Below, in pieces: positions 19,427 through 27,991 of a DNA stretch of 33,981 nt. The DNA is taken from positions 1 through 33,981 of the forward strand of contig NZ_JAJFAT010000021.1 of assembly GCF_020711195.1 (NCBI RefSeq), in the 5' to 3' direction. The position numbers and the translations under genes are program-made. The notes under the pieces were generated by a model. It saw only the letters and a list, made by a program, of their open reading frames with translations, ran no database searches and had not been told where the DNA came from. The stretch is from Halanaerobium polyolivorans. Lineage in GTDB: Bacteria; Bacillota; Halanaerobiia; Halanaerobiales; Halanaerobiaceae. Each line of letters starts with the position of its first letter. Within the stretch, counting starts at the first letter, position 1.

Positions 19427-20386
19427 ATGATTGATGTAGTTACAATTGGAGAAACTATGGCTGCTATGGCTCCCAAAGAAGTAGGTTCACTCAAATATTT
19501 AAATAATTTTTCTAAATATATTGCTGGAGCAGAATCTAATGTGGCAATAGGAGTGAAAAGATTAGGTTTCAAATCAGGTTGGATAAGCAAATTAGGCAAA
19601 GATCCTTTAGGTGATTATGTAGAATTTTTTATCAGAGGAGAAGGAGTAGATGTTTCCCAAGTTAAAAGAGATTGTAAACATAGAACTGGGCTTTTAATTA
19701 AGGAAATGCATACAACTAAAGAACCAAAGGTTTTTTATTACCGTGATAATTCTGCTGCTAGTCATCTTAATCCTAATGATATAGATGAGGACTATATTAA
19801 AAAAGCCAAACATATGCACTTAACAGGGATCACACCTGCTTTAAGTGATTCAGCTCAAAATGCTTTTTTCAGAGCTTTAAATTATGCTAAAAAAAATAAT
19901 TTGCGGGTTTCATTTGATCCAAATTTGCGTTTTAAATTATGGTCAAGGTTAGAAGAAATGAAAAAAGTAATGCTCAATATAATTCCTCAGGTAGATGTAC
20001 TTTTACCAGGAATTGAAGAAGGAGAAATTCTGCTTGGGCTTAGTGATCCTGAAGAGATAATTAAAGCTTTTTATAGGATGATGGATGATCATTCACTGGT
20101 TGTTTTAAAACTCGGCTCTCAAGGTGCTTTATATTATCAGGGCAATCAGATAGAACATGTTGAACCTTATCAAGTAAGTAATATTGTAGATTTGATTGGA
20201 GCAGGAGATGCTTTTGCAGCTGGACTTATTGCCGGTTTATTGAAAGACATGTCAATAAAAGAGGCTGTAGAATTAGCAAATTTAGTTGGTGCCCTTTGTA
20301 TTACTGTTAAGGGAGATATTGAAGGCCTACCAACCTGGGAGCAAGTTGAATTTTATCAGGGTAAAAAAGAAGAAATTCATCGTTAA
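19427..20386 (+). CDS. second PfkB-family sugar kinase, KDG-kinase-like
   Basis: 319 aa. GETMAAMAP at the N-terminus, AGAESNVAIG (33-42), MHLTGITPALS and IGAGDAFAAG (catalytic D261) are typical of KDG kinases. The protein shares the GITPALS motif with its neighbour but differs through most of its length, so it is an old paralog, not a recent copy. ATG behind CTGGAGGG. It is likely to act on KDG or a close 2-keto-3-deoxy acid; the separate terminator and promoter region suggest different regulation. Confidence 0.88.
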   Translation: MIDVVTIGETMAAMAPKEVGSLKYLNNFSKYIAGAESNVAIGVKRLGFKSGWISKLGKDPLGDYVEFFIRGEGVDVSQVKRDCKHRTGLLIKEMHTTKEPKVFYYRDNSAASHLNPNDIDEDYIKKAKHMHLTGITPALSDSAQNAFFRALNYAKKNNLRVSFDPNLRFKLWSRLEEMKKVMLNIIPQVDVLLPGIEEGEILLGLSDPEEIIKAFYRMMDDHSLVVLKLGSQGALYYQGNQIEHVEPYQVSNIVDLIGAGDAFAAGLIAGLLKDMSIKEAVELANLVGALCITVKGDIEGLPTWEQVEFYQGKKEEIHR

Positions 20387-20438
20387 TGGAATTTAATAAA
20401 GCAAGCTAAATTTCTTTATCCAAACCTAATTTGCTTTA

Positions 20439-20467
20439 AGCGAGTATAATTGATTAATATACTCGCT
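20439..20467 (+). terminator. perfect 10-bp hairpin before nrdJ
   Basis: AGCGAGTATA and TATACTCGCT are perfect inverse repeats around a 9-base loop. The tail GTTATTACTG is not T-rich, so this is a weak terminator at best, or an operator for the nrdJ promoter 30 bases downstream. It does not match the NrdR box as I know it. Confidence 0.5.
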
Positions 20468-20494
20468 GTTATTACTGAAAAATAAACCCAATTA

Positions 20495-20503
20495 TGCTAT
20501 AAT
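20495..20503 (+). promoter_or_regulatory. extended -10 promoter of nrdJ
   Basis: TG-C-TATAAT (TG at 20495-20496, TATAAT at 20498-20503). The -35 position 17 bases earlier (CTGAAA) is poor, as allowed for extended -10 promoters. It lies about 45 bases before the gene. Confidence 0.55.
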
Positions 20504-20545
20504 AAACATTCAGGTAGATATAGTAATTTAAAGGAGGTTGGTAAT

Positions 20546-22942
20546 TTGAGCAAATCAGACATGACAGTAATTAAAAGAGATGGTCGTGAAGTAGAGTATC
20601 AGAGGGATAAAATAACTACAGCAATATATAGAGCAATGGTGGAATCAGGTGAAGATACTACAAAAAAAGATGCAGCTAAAGTAGCTATAGAGGTAGAAAA
20701 GTCTTTAAAAGACAAGTTTTATAAAAAAGAAAAAACTCCAAAGGTTGAAGAAATCCAGGATTTAGTTGAAGAAGAACTTATGCGGGCAGCATATGTGAGT
20801 ACAGCTAAGACATATATTCTTTACAGAAGTAAAAGACAGCAGTCAAGACTGCAGAGAAAAAGCAAAGATAAAGAAAGTGCTTTGTTATCAAATGAATTTT
20901 TAAGTAAATATAAGCATCAGCCCAATCCATTTCCAACAGAGTTAGGAGAGTTTATTTATTATAGGACATATTCGCGCTGGTTACCGGAAGAACAAAGGAG
21001 AGAGTACTGGTGGGAAACAGTTAAAAGAGCTGTTGAATATAACTGCTCATTAGCTCCTACAACAAAAAAAGAGGCTGAAAAACTTTATGATAATGTTTAT
21101 AATTTAAGGAACTTTTTAGCAGGCAGAACACTTTGGACTGCTTCTACTAAATCCAGCAAAAAATATGGTATGTCAAATTATAATTGTTCTTTTACAGTTA
21201 TCGATAGTTTTAAAGCTTATCAAGATTTATTCTATTTATTAATGATAGGCAGTGGAGTAGGGTTTCGAGTACTGCCGCGTGATGTTGAACAATTACCTAA
21301 AATAAGAACAGATATAGAGGTAATTCATAAATATTATGAACCTGTACCAAAAGATGAAAGAAGAGAGTACACAGATTTTGATTTTGACGGTAAAGATGTT
21401 GTTGAAGTAAATGTTGGAGATAGCAAGGAAGGATGGATTCAGTCTCTAGAATATTATTTTAAGTTTTTAACTGACCATGCTTTTCGCCCTGTAAAAAGAA
21501 TTATATTTAATTATGATTCGGTACGTCCTAAAGGAGAAAAGCTTAAAACGTTTGGTGGGACTGCTTCAGGACATCAAAGCTTAAAGAGAATGTTTACTAA
21601 AATTGACAAACTTTTAACAGAAAAACCGGATAGAGAATTGGATTCTATTAAAAGAGTTAAATTAAAATCTATTGATGCAATGGATATAGCAAACATAATA
21701 GCAGAAAATGTAGTTTCTGGAGGGGTTAGACGTTCATCTCAGATTTGTCTTTTTGCCAAAGAAGATAAGGAGATTGCACAAGCTAAAAGCAACCTTTATA
21801 TCAAGGAAGATGATGAATGGGTTATCAATCCTGAGATCTCTCATCGCCAGATGAGCAATAACAGTATTTTCTATGAAGATAAGCCTTCTCGAGAACAGCT
21901 TAGTTGGCATGTTAAGCAGATGCGTTATAGTGGTGAGCCAGGTTTTATTAATGCTGTGGAAGCAAGTCGTAGAAGAGAGAACTTCAAAGGTGTTAATCCC
22001 TGTGCAGAAATATTATTAGACTCAAGAGGAGTTTGTAATTTAACTTCTTTAAATGTAATGTCATTTGTGGATGAAGAAGGTAATATAGATAAAGAAGCTA
22101 TGTTTGAAGCTCAAAAACTTTCTGCTCGCTCAGGTTATAGAATGTCATTAATAGAATTTGAGCTGCCAGAATGGGATCAAATAAATAAGCGGGATCGTTT
22201 AATAGGTAATTCCTTAACAGGATGGCAGGATATGAAAAATGCTGCTGGACTAAGTGAAGCAGAAGAAGCAGAACTTTTAAGTGAGTTAAGAGAGGTTTCA
22301 CACAAAGCAGCTAAAGAGATAGCAGAAGATGTTGGGGATAATGTACCCAAATTAATGACTACTGTCAAGCCTGAAGGTACTCAAACTCAGATGCCGACCG
22401 TTTCTAGTGGCTTACATTATTCACATAGTGAATATTATATTCGTAGAGTGAGGATATCTGCCTCTGATCCGCTGGCCCGGGTCTGTGAAGAATTAGATTA
22501 TCCAATTCACCCAGAAGTAGGTCAGAATCCAGATGATCCTGAAACCCTGGTAATTGAGTTCCCGGTTAAAGCACCAGAAGGTGAGGTTAAAGCTGATATT
22601 GATGCTATTACCCAGCTGGAAACATATAAAATGTTCATGCAGAATTATGTTGATCACAATGCCTCAATTACAGTTCATGTAAAAGATGATGAGTGGGAAG
22701 ATGTAGAAGAGTGGCTGTGGGAAAACTGGGAAGATGTAGTTGGCATTTCATTTTTATCTTACAGTGATAACTTCTATGAGCTGATGCCTTATGAAGAAAT
22801 CACTGAAGAAGAATATAATAAAAGAGTAGAAGAAATGAAAAGGTTTAATCCTTCTTTAGTAACAAAATATGAAACAGAGTATATTGAAAGAGAAGTAGAA
22901 GAAGGAGCTTGTGAATCTGGAGCTGCCTGTCCTGTGAGATAG
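20546..22942 (+). CDS. nrdJ: adenosylcobalamin-dependent ribonucleoside-triphosphate reductase (class II)
   Basis: 798 aa. Makes deoxyribonucleotides with a B12-generated thiyl radical, with no oxygen need. An N-terminal ATP-cone (about 6-95, VIKRDGREVEY) is followed by the RNR barrel. C486 in NPCAEI should be the radical cysteine; C214 (NYNCSF) and C497 (GVCNLTS) form the reducing pair. The 11-residue gap from C486 to C497 equals that of the Lactobacillus RTPR enzyme (C408/C419). C-terminal CESGAAC supplies the shuttle cysteines. The start is TTG behind AAAGGAGG. NPCAEI has Ala where most RNRs have Gly. No cobalamin riboswitch was seen upstream. Confidence 0.95.
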   Translation: MSKSDMTVIKRDGREVEYQRDKITTAIYRAMVESGEDTTKKDAAKVAIEVEKSLKDKFYKKEKTPKVEEIQDLVEEELMRAAYVSTAKTYILYRSKRQQSRLQRKSKDKESALLSNEFLSKYKHQPNPFPTELGEFIYYRTYSRWLPEEQRREYWWETVKRAVEYNCSLAPTTKKEAEKLYDNVYNLRNFLAGRTLWTASTKSSKKYGMSNYNCSFTVIDSFKAYQDLFYLLMIGSGVGFRVLPRDVEQLPKIRTDIEVIHKYYEPVPKDERREYTDFDFDGKDVVEVNVGDSKEGWIQSLEYYFKFLTDHAFRPVKRIIFNYDSVRPKGEKLKTFGGTASGHQSLKRMFTKIDKLLTEKPDRELDSIKRVKLKSIDAMDIANIIAENVVSGGVRRSSQICLFAKEDKEIAQAKSNLYIKEDDEWVINPEISHRQMSNNSIFYEDKPSREQLSWHVKQMRYSGEPGFINAVEASRRRENFKGVNPCAEILLDSRGVCNLTSLNVMSFVDEEGNIDKEAMFEAQKLSARSGYRMSLIEFELPEWDQINKRDRLIGNSLTGWQDMKNAAGLSEAEEAELLSELREVSHKAAKEIAEDVGDNVPKLMTTVKPEGTQTQMPTVSSGLHYSHSEYYIRRVRISASDPLARVCEELDYPIHPEVGQNPDDPETLVIEFPVKAPEGEVKADIDAITQLETYKMFMQNYVDHNASITVHVKDDEWEDVEEWLWENWEDVVGISFLSYSDNFYELMPYEEITEEEYNKRVEEMKRFNPSLVTKYETEYIEREVEEGACESGAACPVR

Positions 22943-22987
22943 TAATTGCAAAAAATCTTCGTTTAACAATATAATTGCAAAACCTTA

Positions 22988-23022
22988 ACTCCTATCAGTT
23001 TTTTGAATGATAGGAGTTTTTA
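22988..23022. terminator. bidirectional intrinsic terminator
   Basis: ACTCCTATCA pairs perfectly with TGATAGGAGT, followed by TTTTT on the plus strand. On the minus strand the stem is followed by TAAGGTTTTG. It ends nrdJ and overlaps the end of the convergent minus-strand gene. Confidence 0.88.
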
Positions 23023-23307
23023 GGTTAAATAATCTTTTTTAGTATCATCTGGTGAGTTATCAAGATTCTTTTTCAGTTTTTTGTATTGATGATCTAAATT
23101 CCTATATCTGATTTTAATATTTTCTATTTCCCGATCATTTATACCCATGGAAACTTCAATATAAGAATAAATAGTTTTTAAAGATGAAGCAATCTCACTT
23201 AAATTTTGTTGTTTAACTTCATTACTTTGCTCAGTGTCGTAATCTCTTAATTCTTCTTCAACAGTTTTAATATTTTTTTTGAGTTTTTCAATCATTTGAT
23301 TATTCAA
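23020..23307 (-). CDS. small coiled-coil protein of unknown function
   Basis: 95 aa, highly charged, no cysteine and no membrane segment; heptad-like Leu/Ile spacing over about 5-85 suggests a helical hairpin or coiled coil. I do not recognise the family. It is supported as a real gene by a perfect AAGGAGGGAG site 5-7 bases before a TTG start, and by ending at the shared terminator with nrdJ. An ATG four codons further in is a less well spaced alternative. A TATAAT on the minus strand near 23365 may be its -10. Confidence 0.7.
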   Translation of the reverse strand: MNNQMIEKLKKNIKTVEEELRDYDTEQSNEVKQQNLSEIASSLKTIYSYIEVSMGINDREIENIKIRYRNLDHQYKKLKKNLDNSPDDTKKDYLT

Positions 23308-23386
23308 TCGACTCCCTCCTTGAGAGATATAACTAATATGGTATTTGTTTGAACTTTATTGATTATAATTTGCTAAAAAAGTTTTA

Positions 23387-23722
23387 TTGACAGGAGATTA
23401 GATGCTTAATTATTGTCATTATTCTATTAAGTATCTCTTTAGCTCTATATAGCTAGACTAAATTTGATTATGATTCAGTTTACTCTATATTACTATAATA
23501 TCATTATATTAATAATTTAGCAACATTTTAGAGCTATATTAAGCTTAAATTCTATATTTAAGAAAATAAAGGCCAGCTTCTAATAATTTAGCTCTAAAAG
23601 ATTCCAAAAGAAATTACTATTTAAGAAAAAAACTTTTAAAAAAACTATAGTTGTGAGAAAATAGAAGGGTAGAGAAGATAATAAATTAAAATTATTAATT
23701 AAAAATTTTAGGAGGGTGCCAA
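23387..23722 (+). promoter_or_regulatory. promoter and long structured leader before the hydroxyacid dehydrogenase
   Basis: TTGACA (23387-23392), an 18-base spacer and TATTGT (23411-23416) would start RNA near 23423, giving a leader of about 300 bases. It holds TAGCTCTA (23440-23447), TTTTAGAGCTA (23526-23536) and TAGCTCTAAAA (23589-23599). The second can pair with the third over 11 bases or with the first over 8, so the two hairpins exclude each other. No T-run terminator follows. The rest of the 415-base gap is plain A/T-rich sequence. Confidence 0.4.
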
Positions 23723-24676
23723 ATGAAAATTGTAATGATTGAGCCGATTAATATTTCTCTGCTGAAGATAGAAGAATACAGACAAAGACTTGAAGTTGAA
23801 GGCCATCAATTGATTGCGTATTCGAATAGAGCAGAAAATGAGTCAGAAATGATCAAAAGAGCAGAAGATGCTGATATTTTAATTATTGCAAATCAGCCAC
23901 TTTCAGCAGAAGTAATTAATTCCTGCCAGAATTTAAAGATGATTTCTGTTGCATTTACTGGTTATGATCATATTGCAGTTGAAGCCTGTCAGAAAAATGA
24001 TATTTTAGTATCAAATGCTTCTGGTTATGCCAATCAAGCAGTAGCAGAATTGGTTTTTGGTCTAGCAATTGATTTGATGAGAAAGATGAAAGAATCTGAT
24101 CAAGCAGTTAGAGCTGCAAAGACTAGAAAAGGATTAATTGGAAATGAACTTGCCGGGAAAAATTTCGGAATAATTGGTTTTGGCTCAATTGGTCAGAAAA
24201 CTGCCAGTATTGCTAAGGCTTTTGGCTGTAATATTTTAGTTGACAATCACAAAAAATATAAAGCAGGCGAAGAAATGGGTGTAGAGTATTTAGCAGTAGA
24301 TGCTCTTCTAAAAAAAGCTGATGTATTAAGTTTACATCTTCCTTTAAAAAAATCGACAAAAAATTTAATTGATGCAGAAAAAATTGCTTTAATGAAAAAG
24401 ACTGCAATTTTGATTAACACTGCCCGAGGACCTGTAGTAAATAGTAAAGATTTGGCTGAGGCTTTAAATAATGATGTAATTGCCGGAGCAGGTATAGATG
24501 TTTTTGAGATGGAACCTCCTATACCAAAAAACCATCCATTATTAAATGCCAAAAATACTATTTTAACTCCTCATACAGCATTTGCAACAGAAGAAGCATT
24601 TTTAAAAAGAGCTGAGATAGTCTTTGCAAATATTGAAAAATGGTTAACAGGCGACCCCCAGAACGTAATTAGCTAA
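23723..24676 (+). CDS. D-isomer-specific 2-hydroxyacid dehydrogenase
   Basis: 317 aa, NAD-dependent. The nucleotide fold is marked by GIIGFGSIG (149-157). The catalytic triad is visible as R235 (NTARGP), E264 (DVFEMEPP) and H284 (TPHTAF). Candidate substrates are glycerate, phosphoglycerate, lactate or related acids. It lacks the ACT domain of long SerA proteins, so classic phosphoglycerate dehydrogenase is less likely but not excluded. ATG behind AGGAGGG. It stands alone between a long leader and tRNA-Ser. Confidence 0.93.
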   Translation: MKIVMIEPINISLLKIEEYRQRLEVEGHQLIAYSNRAENESEMIKRAEDADILIIANQPLSAEVINSCQNLKMISVAFTGYDHIAVEACQKNDILVSNASGYANQAVAELVFGLAIDLMRKMKESDQAVRAAKTRKGLIGNELAGKNFGIIGFGSIGQKTASIAKAFGCNILVDNHKKYKAGEEMGVEYLAVDALLKKADVLSLHLPLKKSTKNLIDAEKIALMKKTAILINTARGPVVNSKDLAEALNNDVIAGAGIDVFEMEPPIPKNHPLLNAKNTILTPHTAFATEEAFLKRAEIVFANIEKWLTGDPQNVIS

Positions 24677-24759
24677 GAGATAATAATTAATAAGCAGCTT
24701 GAATTGCAATATGAAATGCAAAACTCATAGAAAACCAGCAAAAAATTGCAGAAAACATC

Positions 24760-24788
24760 TTGACAGCAATAAGATTATATAGTATTAT
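24760..24788 (+). promoter_or_regulatory. promoter of tRNA-Ser
   Basis: TTGACA (24760-24765), a 17-base spacer and TATTAT (24783-24788), 19 bases before the tRNA 5' end. Confidence 0.8.
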
Positions 24789-24806
24789 ATTACTTGTGAC
24801 ATAAGT

Positions 24807-24894
24807 GGAGAGATGTCCGAATTGGCTAAGGGGCCGGACTTGAAATCCGGTGAAGCCGAAAGGTGTCTGGGTTCGAGTCCCAGTCTCTCCGCCA
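24807..24894 (+). tRNA. tRNA-Ser (TGA)
   Basis: 88 bases including an encoded CCA. Acceptor GGAGAGA/TCTCTCC, anticodon stem CCGGA/TCCGG with loop CTTGAAA and anticodon TGA at 24841-24843, a long class II variable arm (GTGAAGCCGAAAGGTG region) and a T-arm with GGTTCGAGTCC. Single gene with its own promoter and terminator. Confidence 0.97.
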
Positions 24895-24923
24895 TGATAT
24901 AACAGGGCTCAAGCCCTTTTTAG

Positions 24924-24948
24924 AAACCCGCCGTAAGGCGGGTTTTTT
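24924..24948 (+). terminator. intrinsic terminator after tRNA-Ser
   Basis: AACCCGCC pairs with GGCGGGTT around a GTAA tetraloop, followed by a T run. A strong G/C-rich hairpin. Confidence 0.93.
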
Positions 24949-24996
24949 GTGTTTTAGTGTAGAAGATCAAGACTTAAAGTAATCTTAATTAAATTA

Positions 24997-25989
24997 TTAT
25001 TTGGCTGTTATAGCTTCAATAGCAGCTAATTCATCATTTGTAAATTCTATATTATTTAAGCTGCCAACATTTTCAATAATCTGTTCAACTTTACTGGCCC
25101 CAACAAGAACAGAAGTAGCTCCTTGGTCTAAAACCCAGGCTAAAGCCATCTGAGATAAGCTTTGATCTCGATCAACAGCAATCTGATTCAGTTCTCTTAT
25201 TTTTTCTAATTTCTTTTCTGTAATACTATCTTTTTTAAGAGAGCCGCTTTCTTTGGCAGCCCTTGAATTTGCAGGAATTCCATCTAGATATTTATCAGTT
25301 AATAATCCCTGAGCCAGTGGAGAATAGATAATAGAACCCATTCCGGCTTCCTCAAGAGTTTCTAAAAGATTTTCTTTTTCAGACCAACGATCAAAGATAG
25401 AATAATTATACTGGTTTAAGAGCAGATCGACTCCCATATTTTCAGCAACTTTTACTGCTTTTTTAGTCTGCTGAGAATTATAATTTGAAATGCCAACATA
25501 AAGTGCTTTTCCCTGATCTTGAATTTGTTTTAAAGCTCCGATTGTTTCTGTTAGAGGTGTATCAGGGTCTGGACGGTGATGATAAAAAATATCTACATAA
25601 TCAAGTCCCATTCGTTGTAGACTTTGATCAAGACTGGAAATTAAATATTTACGAGAACCCCAGTTTCCATATGGACCAGGCCACATATAATAACCTGCCT
25701 TAGAAGAAATTATCAGTTGATCACGATAAGGTCTAAAGTCTTTCTTCATTAAAATTCCCATAGTTTCTTCTGCTGATCCAGCGGGGGGACCATAATTATT
25801 GGCAAGATCAAAGTGGTTAATTCCTAAATCGAAAGCTTTACGCAGCATTTTCCGGGCATTTTCTAGAGTATCAATCCCACCAAAGTTATGCCATAAGCCT
25901 AAAGAAACTGCTGGCAATTTAAGACCACTATTACCGGTGTAATTATATTGCATTTTTTCATAACGATTTTCATCAGCTAAATAAGGCAT
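24997..25989 (-). CDS. aldo/keto reductase, YghZ (L-glyceraldehyde-3-phosphate reductase) type
   Basis: 330 aa from ATG 25989, 7 bases after AGGAGG; a TTG one codon earlier is too close. The sequence follows E. coli YghZ closely: SGLKLPAVSLGLWHNFG near the N-terminus, NHFDLANNYGPPAGSAEE, AGYYMWPGPYG and DYVDIFYHHRPD. The catalytic tetrad is D61, Y66, K97 and a His at 137-138. YghZ reduces L-glyceraldehyde-3-phosphate, and weakly methylglyoxal, with NADPH. This fits triose metabolism elsewhere in the window. It is single and minus-strand, with its own operator-bearing promoter. Confidence 0.93.
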   Translation of the reverse strand: MPYLADENRYEKMQYNYTGNSGLKLPAVSLGLWHNFGGIDTLENARKMLRKAFDLGINHFDLANNYGPPAGSAEETMGILMKKDFRPYRDQLIISSKAGYYMWPGPYGNWGSRKYLISSLDQSLQRMGLDYVDIFYHHRPDPDTPLTETIGALKQIQDQGKALYVGISNYNSQQTKKAVKVAENMGVDLLLNQYNYSIFDRWSEKENLLETLEEAGMGSIIYSPLAQGLLTDKYLDGIPANSRAAKESGSLKKDSITEKKLEKIRELNQIAVDRDQSLSQMALAWVLDQGATSVLVGASKVEQIIENVGSLNNIEFTNDELAAIEAITAK

Positions 25990-26054
25990 CAAAAAACCTC
26001 CTGTTTTGATTTTTACATAAAATTTTCATTTCTAAATTTTGTTATATCAGAATT

Positions 26055-26084
26055 ATCATACAAATTGATGTAAGCGGCTTACAA
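26055..26084 (-). promoter_or_regulatory. promoter with 15-bp palindromic operator for the aldo/keto reductase
   Basis: On the minus strand, TTGTAA (26084-26079), an 18-base spacer and TATGAT (26060-26055). The palindrome TGTAAGCGGCTTACA (26069-26083; arms perfect, one central base) covers the -35 and part of the spacer, the classic place for a repressor. It resembles LacI/CcpA-type sites but is one base longer than the usual 14-bp cre. Confidence 0.6.
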
Positions 26085-26130
26085 CAGTTCTTATTTTTAT
26101 TGAAAAACTATAATGTAAATAATCTATAAT

Positions 26131-26895
26131 TTAACTCTTAATCTTATATCCAATTTTGAATAAATGAGTAACTACTAATAATAAAATAACAGCAAGACTC
26201 CCAATAATCAAGGCCGAAAAAGATGGTGCCATATCAGACTGACCGATAAAGGCAAATCGCACCGCATCCACCATATAAAAGACGGGGTTGAATAATGAAA
26301 CCTCACTCCAGATTCCCGGCAGTCCCTTAACAGAATAGAAAACTCCACTTAAAAAGGTTAATGGTGTAATAAAAAAGTTAGAAAAAATAGAAACATGATC
26401 AAACTTTTCTGCCCATAGGCCGGCAACAATTCCAAAAAGAGAAAATATAGATGAAACTAAAATCGCAAAAAATAATGCTAAAAAAGGATGAGCAACTGCT
26501 CCTCCATAAAAGAAAGTAGCTACTAAATAAGTTACACTGCCGACTACAAGTCCTCTAACCATTCCCCCAATCATAAAACCTAAGGTGAGTTCAATATAGG
26601 AAAAAGGGGCCAGCAAAAAGTCAATGATAATCCCATTATACTTTGCACCGATCAATGAAGAAGAAGTATTGGCAAATGAGTTCTGGATCAAACTCATCAT
26701 AATTAATCCGGGCACAATAAAATCAATATAGGGGATACCATAACCTGCAACCTCTCTATTTTGAAAGGAATAGGAAAAGATAATTAAATATAAGCCTGTT
26801 GAAATTAAAGGTGCAAATATAGTCTGAATAGCTACCTTAGAAAATCTTGCAACTTCTCTTTTTACAAGACTAAAGAAAGTGATATTATTAATCAT
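26131..26895 (-). CDS. ABC-2 type transporter permease
   Basis: About 254 aa with six membrane segments and the ABC-2 membrane fold; segments around YGIPYIDFIVPGLIMMS and LTFLSGVFYSVKGLPG are typical of the drug/polysaccharide/antibiotic export group. Two ATG codons are adjacent; the second (26895) is better spaced from GGGAGGGG, the first (26898) is only 2 bases from it. It overlaps the end of the ATPase gene, so they are translationally coupled. The substrate is not predictable. Confidence 0.92.
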   Translation of the reverse strand: MINNITFFSLVKREVARFSKVAIQTIFAPLISTGLYLIIFSYSFQNREVAGYGIPYIDFIVPGLIMMSLIQNSFANTSSSLIGAKYNGIIIDFLLAPFSYIELTLGFMIGGMVRGLVVGSVTYLVATFFYGGAVAHPFLALFFAILVSSIFSLFGIVAGLWAEKFDHVSIFSNFFITPLTFLSGVFYSVKGLPGIWSEVSLFNPVFYMVDAVRFAFIGQSDMAPSFSALIIGSLAVILLLVVTHLFKIGYKIKS

Positions 26896-27808
26896 CATCC
26901 CCTCCCGAATTAGTCAGCTTAATGAAGACATCCTCCAGCTTTGCACTTTCAATATCTATATCGACAATATCTAAATTTAAATCATTGATTTTCCTGAGAA
27001 TTTTATCCAGATCTTGTTTTGCTGTTTCTATTTCAATCTGTCTCTGGTCATCATTTAATTTAAAATCAATTTCTATTAACTCTTCTTTTAATTCATGAGC
27101 TGGATCAGCAAATTTAATCTTAATAATCTTTTTGTCTATAGAATTTATCAGATTTTCTTTGCTGTCGACCTTAACTATCTTTCCCTTATTCATAATGGCA
27201 ATCCGATCACAGAGGGCCTCTGCTTCTTCTAAATAGTGAGTTGTTAAAATAATTGTTTTTCCCTCTTTATTAAGCTGAATTACATATTCCCAGAGGCTGT
27301 TTCTCAACTCAACATCAACTCCGGCAGTTGGCTCATCTAAAACAATTATTTCTGGATCATGGACTAATGCTTTAGCAATCAGAAGTCTTCTCTTCATTCC
27401 TCCTGATAACTGTCGAGGTCCTATTTCTGCTTTATCTTTCAGACTAAGTGCTGCCAGCAGTTCATTGATTTTATCAGTATTATTTTTAATTCCAAAATAA
27501 CCAGAATGTATCTCAAGTGTTTCTCTAACTGTAAAATAGGGATCAAAAGTAATCTCCTGTGGTACAATCCCTAAAGATTTCTTAGTTTCTCTATAATTTA
27601 AAATAATATCATTACCTAAAACTGTAATCTTTCCTGAATCCTTATGAACCAAGCCTCCCAAAATTCCAATCAAAGTACTTTTGCCTGCTCCATTAGGACC
27701 CAGCAAACCAAAAAATTCACCTTTTTCAATATCTAAATTTATGTCGTCTAATGCCTGTAAATTGCCATAACTTTTATTAATTTCTTTAATTTTAATTGCT
27801 GTAGACAT
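26888..27808 (-). CDS. ABC transporter ATP-binding protein
   Basis: 306 aa. Walker A GPNGAGKST (37-45), Q-loop VPQE (82-85), signature LSGGMKRRL (134-142), Walker B IIVLDEP (154-160) and a switch His in TTHYLEEAE. A C-terminal extension of about 80 residues after the ATPase core is typical of the CcmA/NatA/DrrA group. It powers the ABC-2 permease encoded by the overlapping downstream gene, probably for export. ATG behind AAGGAGGAAAAG. Confidence 0.95.
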   Translation of the reverse strand: MSTAIKIKEINKSYGNLQALDDINLDIEKGEFFGLLGPNGAGKSTLIGILGGLVHKDSGKITVLGNDIILNYRETKKSLGIVPQEITFDPYFTVRETLEIHSGYFGIKNNTDKINELLAALSLKDKAEIGPRQLSGGMKRRLLIAKALVHDPEIIVLDEPTAGVDVELRNSLWEYVIQLNKEGKTIILTTHYLEEAEALCDRIAIMNKGKIVKVDSKENLINSIDKKIIKIKFADPAHELKEELIEIDFKLNDDQRQIEIETAKQDLDKILRKINDLNLDIVDIDIESAKLEDVFIKLTNSGGDDD

Positions 27809-27927
27809 CTTTTCCTCCTTATATATCTAAAATCAGGGGTGTTATCTTATTGTCTTTAAAATTATTTTATACTGCTGCTCTCATCATTTAAAGAAGGTTC
27901 TTTACAAATTAAAATAGAAAAACAGAC

Positions 27928-27991
27928 ACATATCTGTACCTTTTGTATAATGTTAATAACCACAAAAAGATTAGGAGGTACAGATATATGT
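27928..27991 (+). promoter_or_regulatory. promoter flanked by long inverted repeat
   Basis: ACATATCTGTACC (27928-27940) is mirrored by GGTACAGATATATGT (27977-27991), differing by two extra bases. TATAAT at 27946-27951 lies between the arms, with a weak CAGACA 17 bases upstream as -35. The right arm also includes the AGGAGG ribosome site (near 27974). Such paired half-sites around a -10 suggest a dimeric repressor. The rest of the gap 27809-28225 holds only the broken ORF described next. Confidence 0.45.

Noticed and set aside
24247-24552. 101-codon minus-strand ORF
   Set aside because: Lies opposite the conserved hydroxyacid dehydrogenase core and has no start signals.
26069-26083. Standard CcpA cre site
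   Set aside because: The palindrome is 15 bases with one central base; the cre consensus is 14. It is kept as an operator of unknown regulator.
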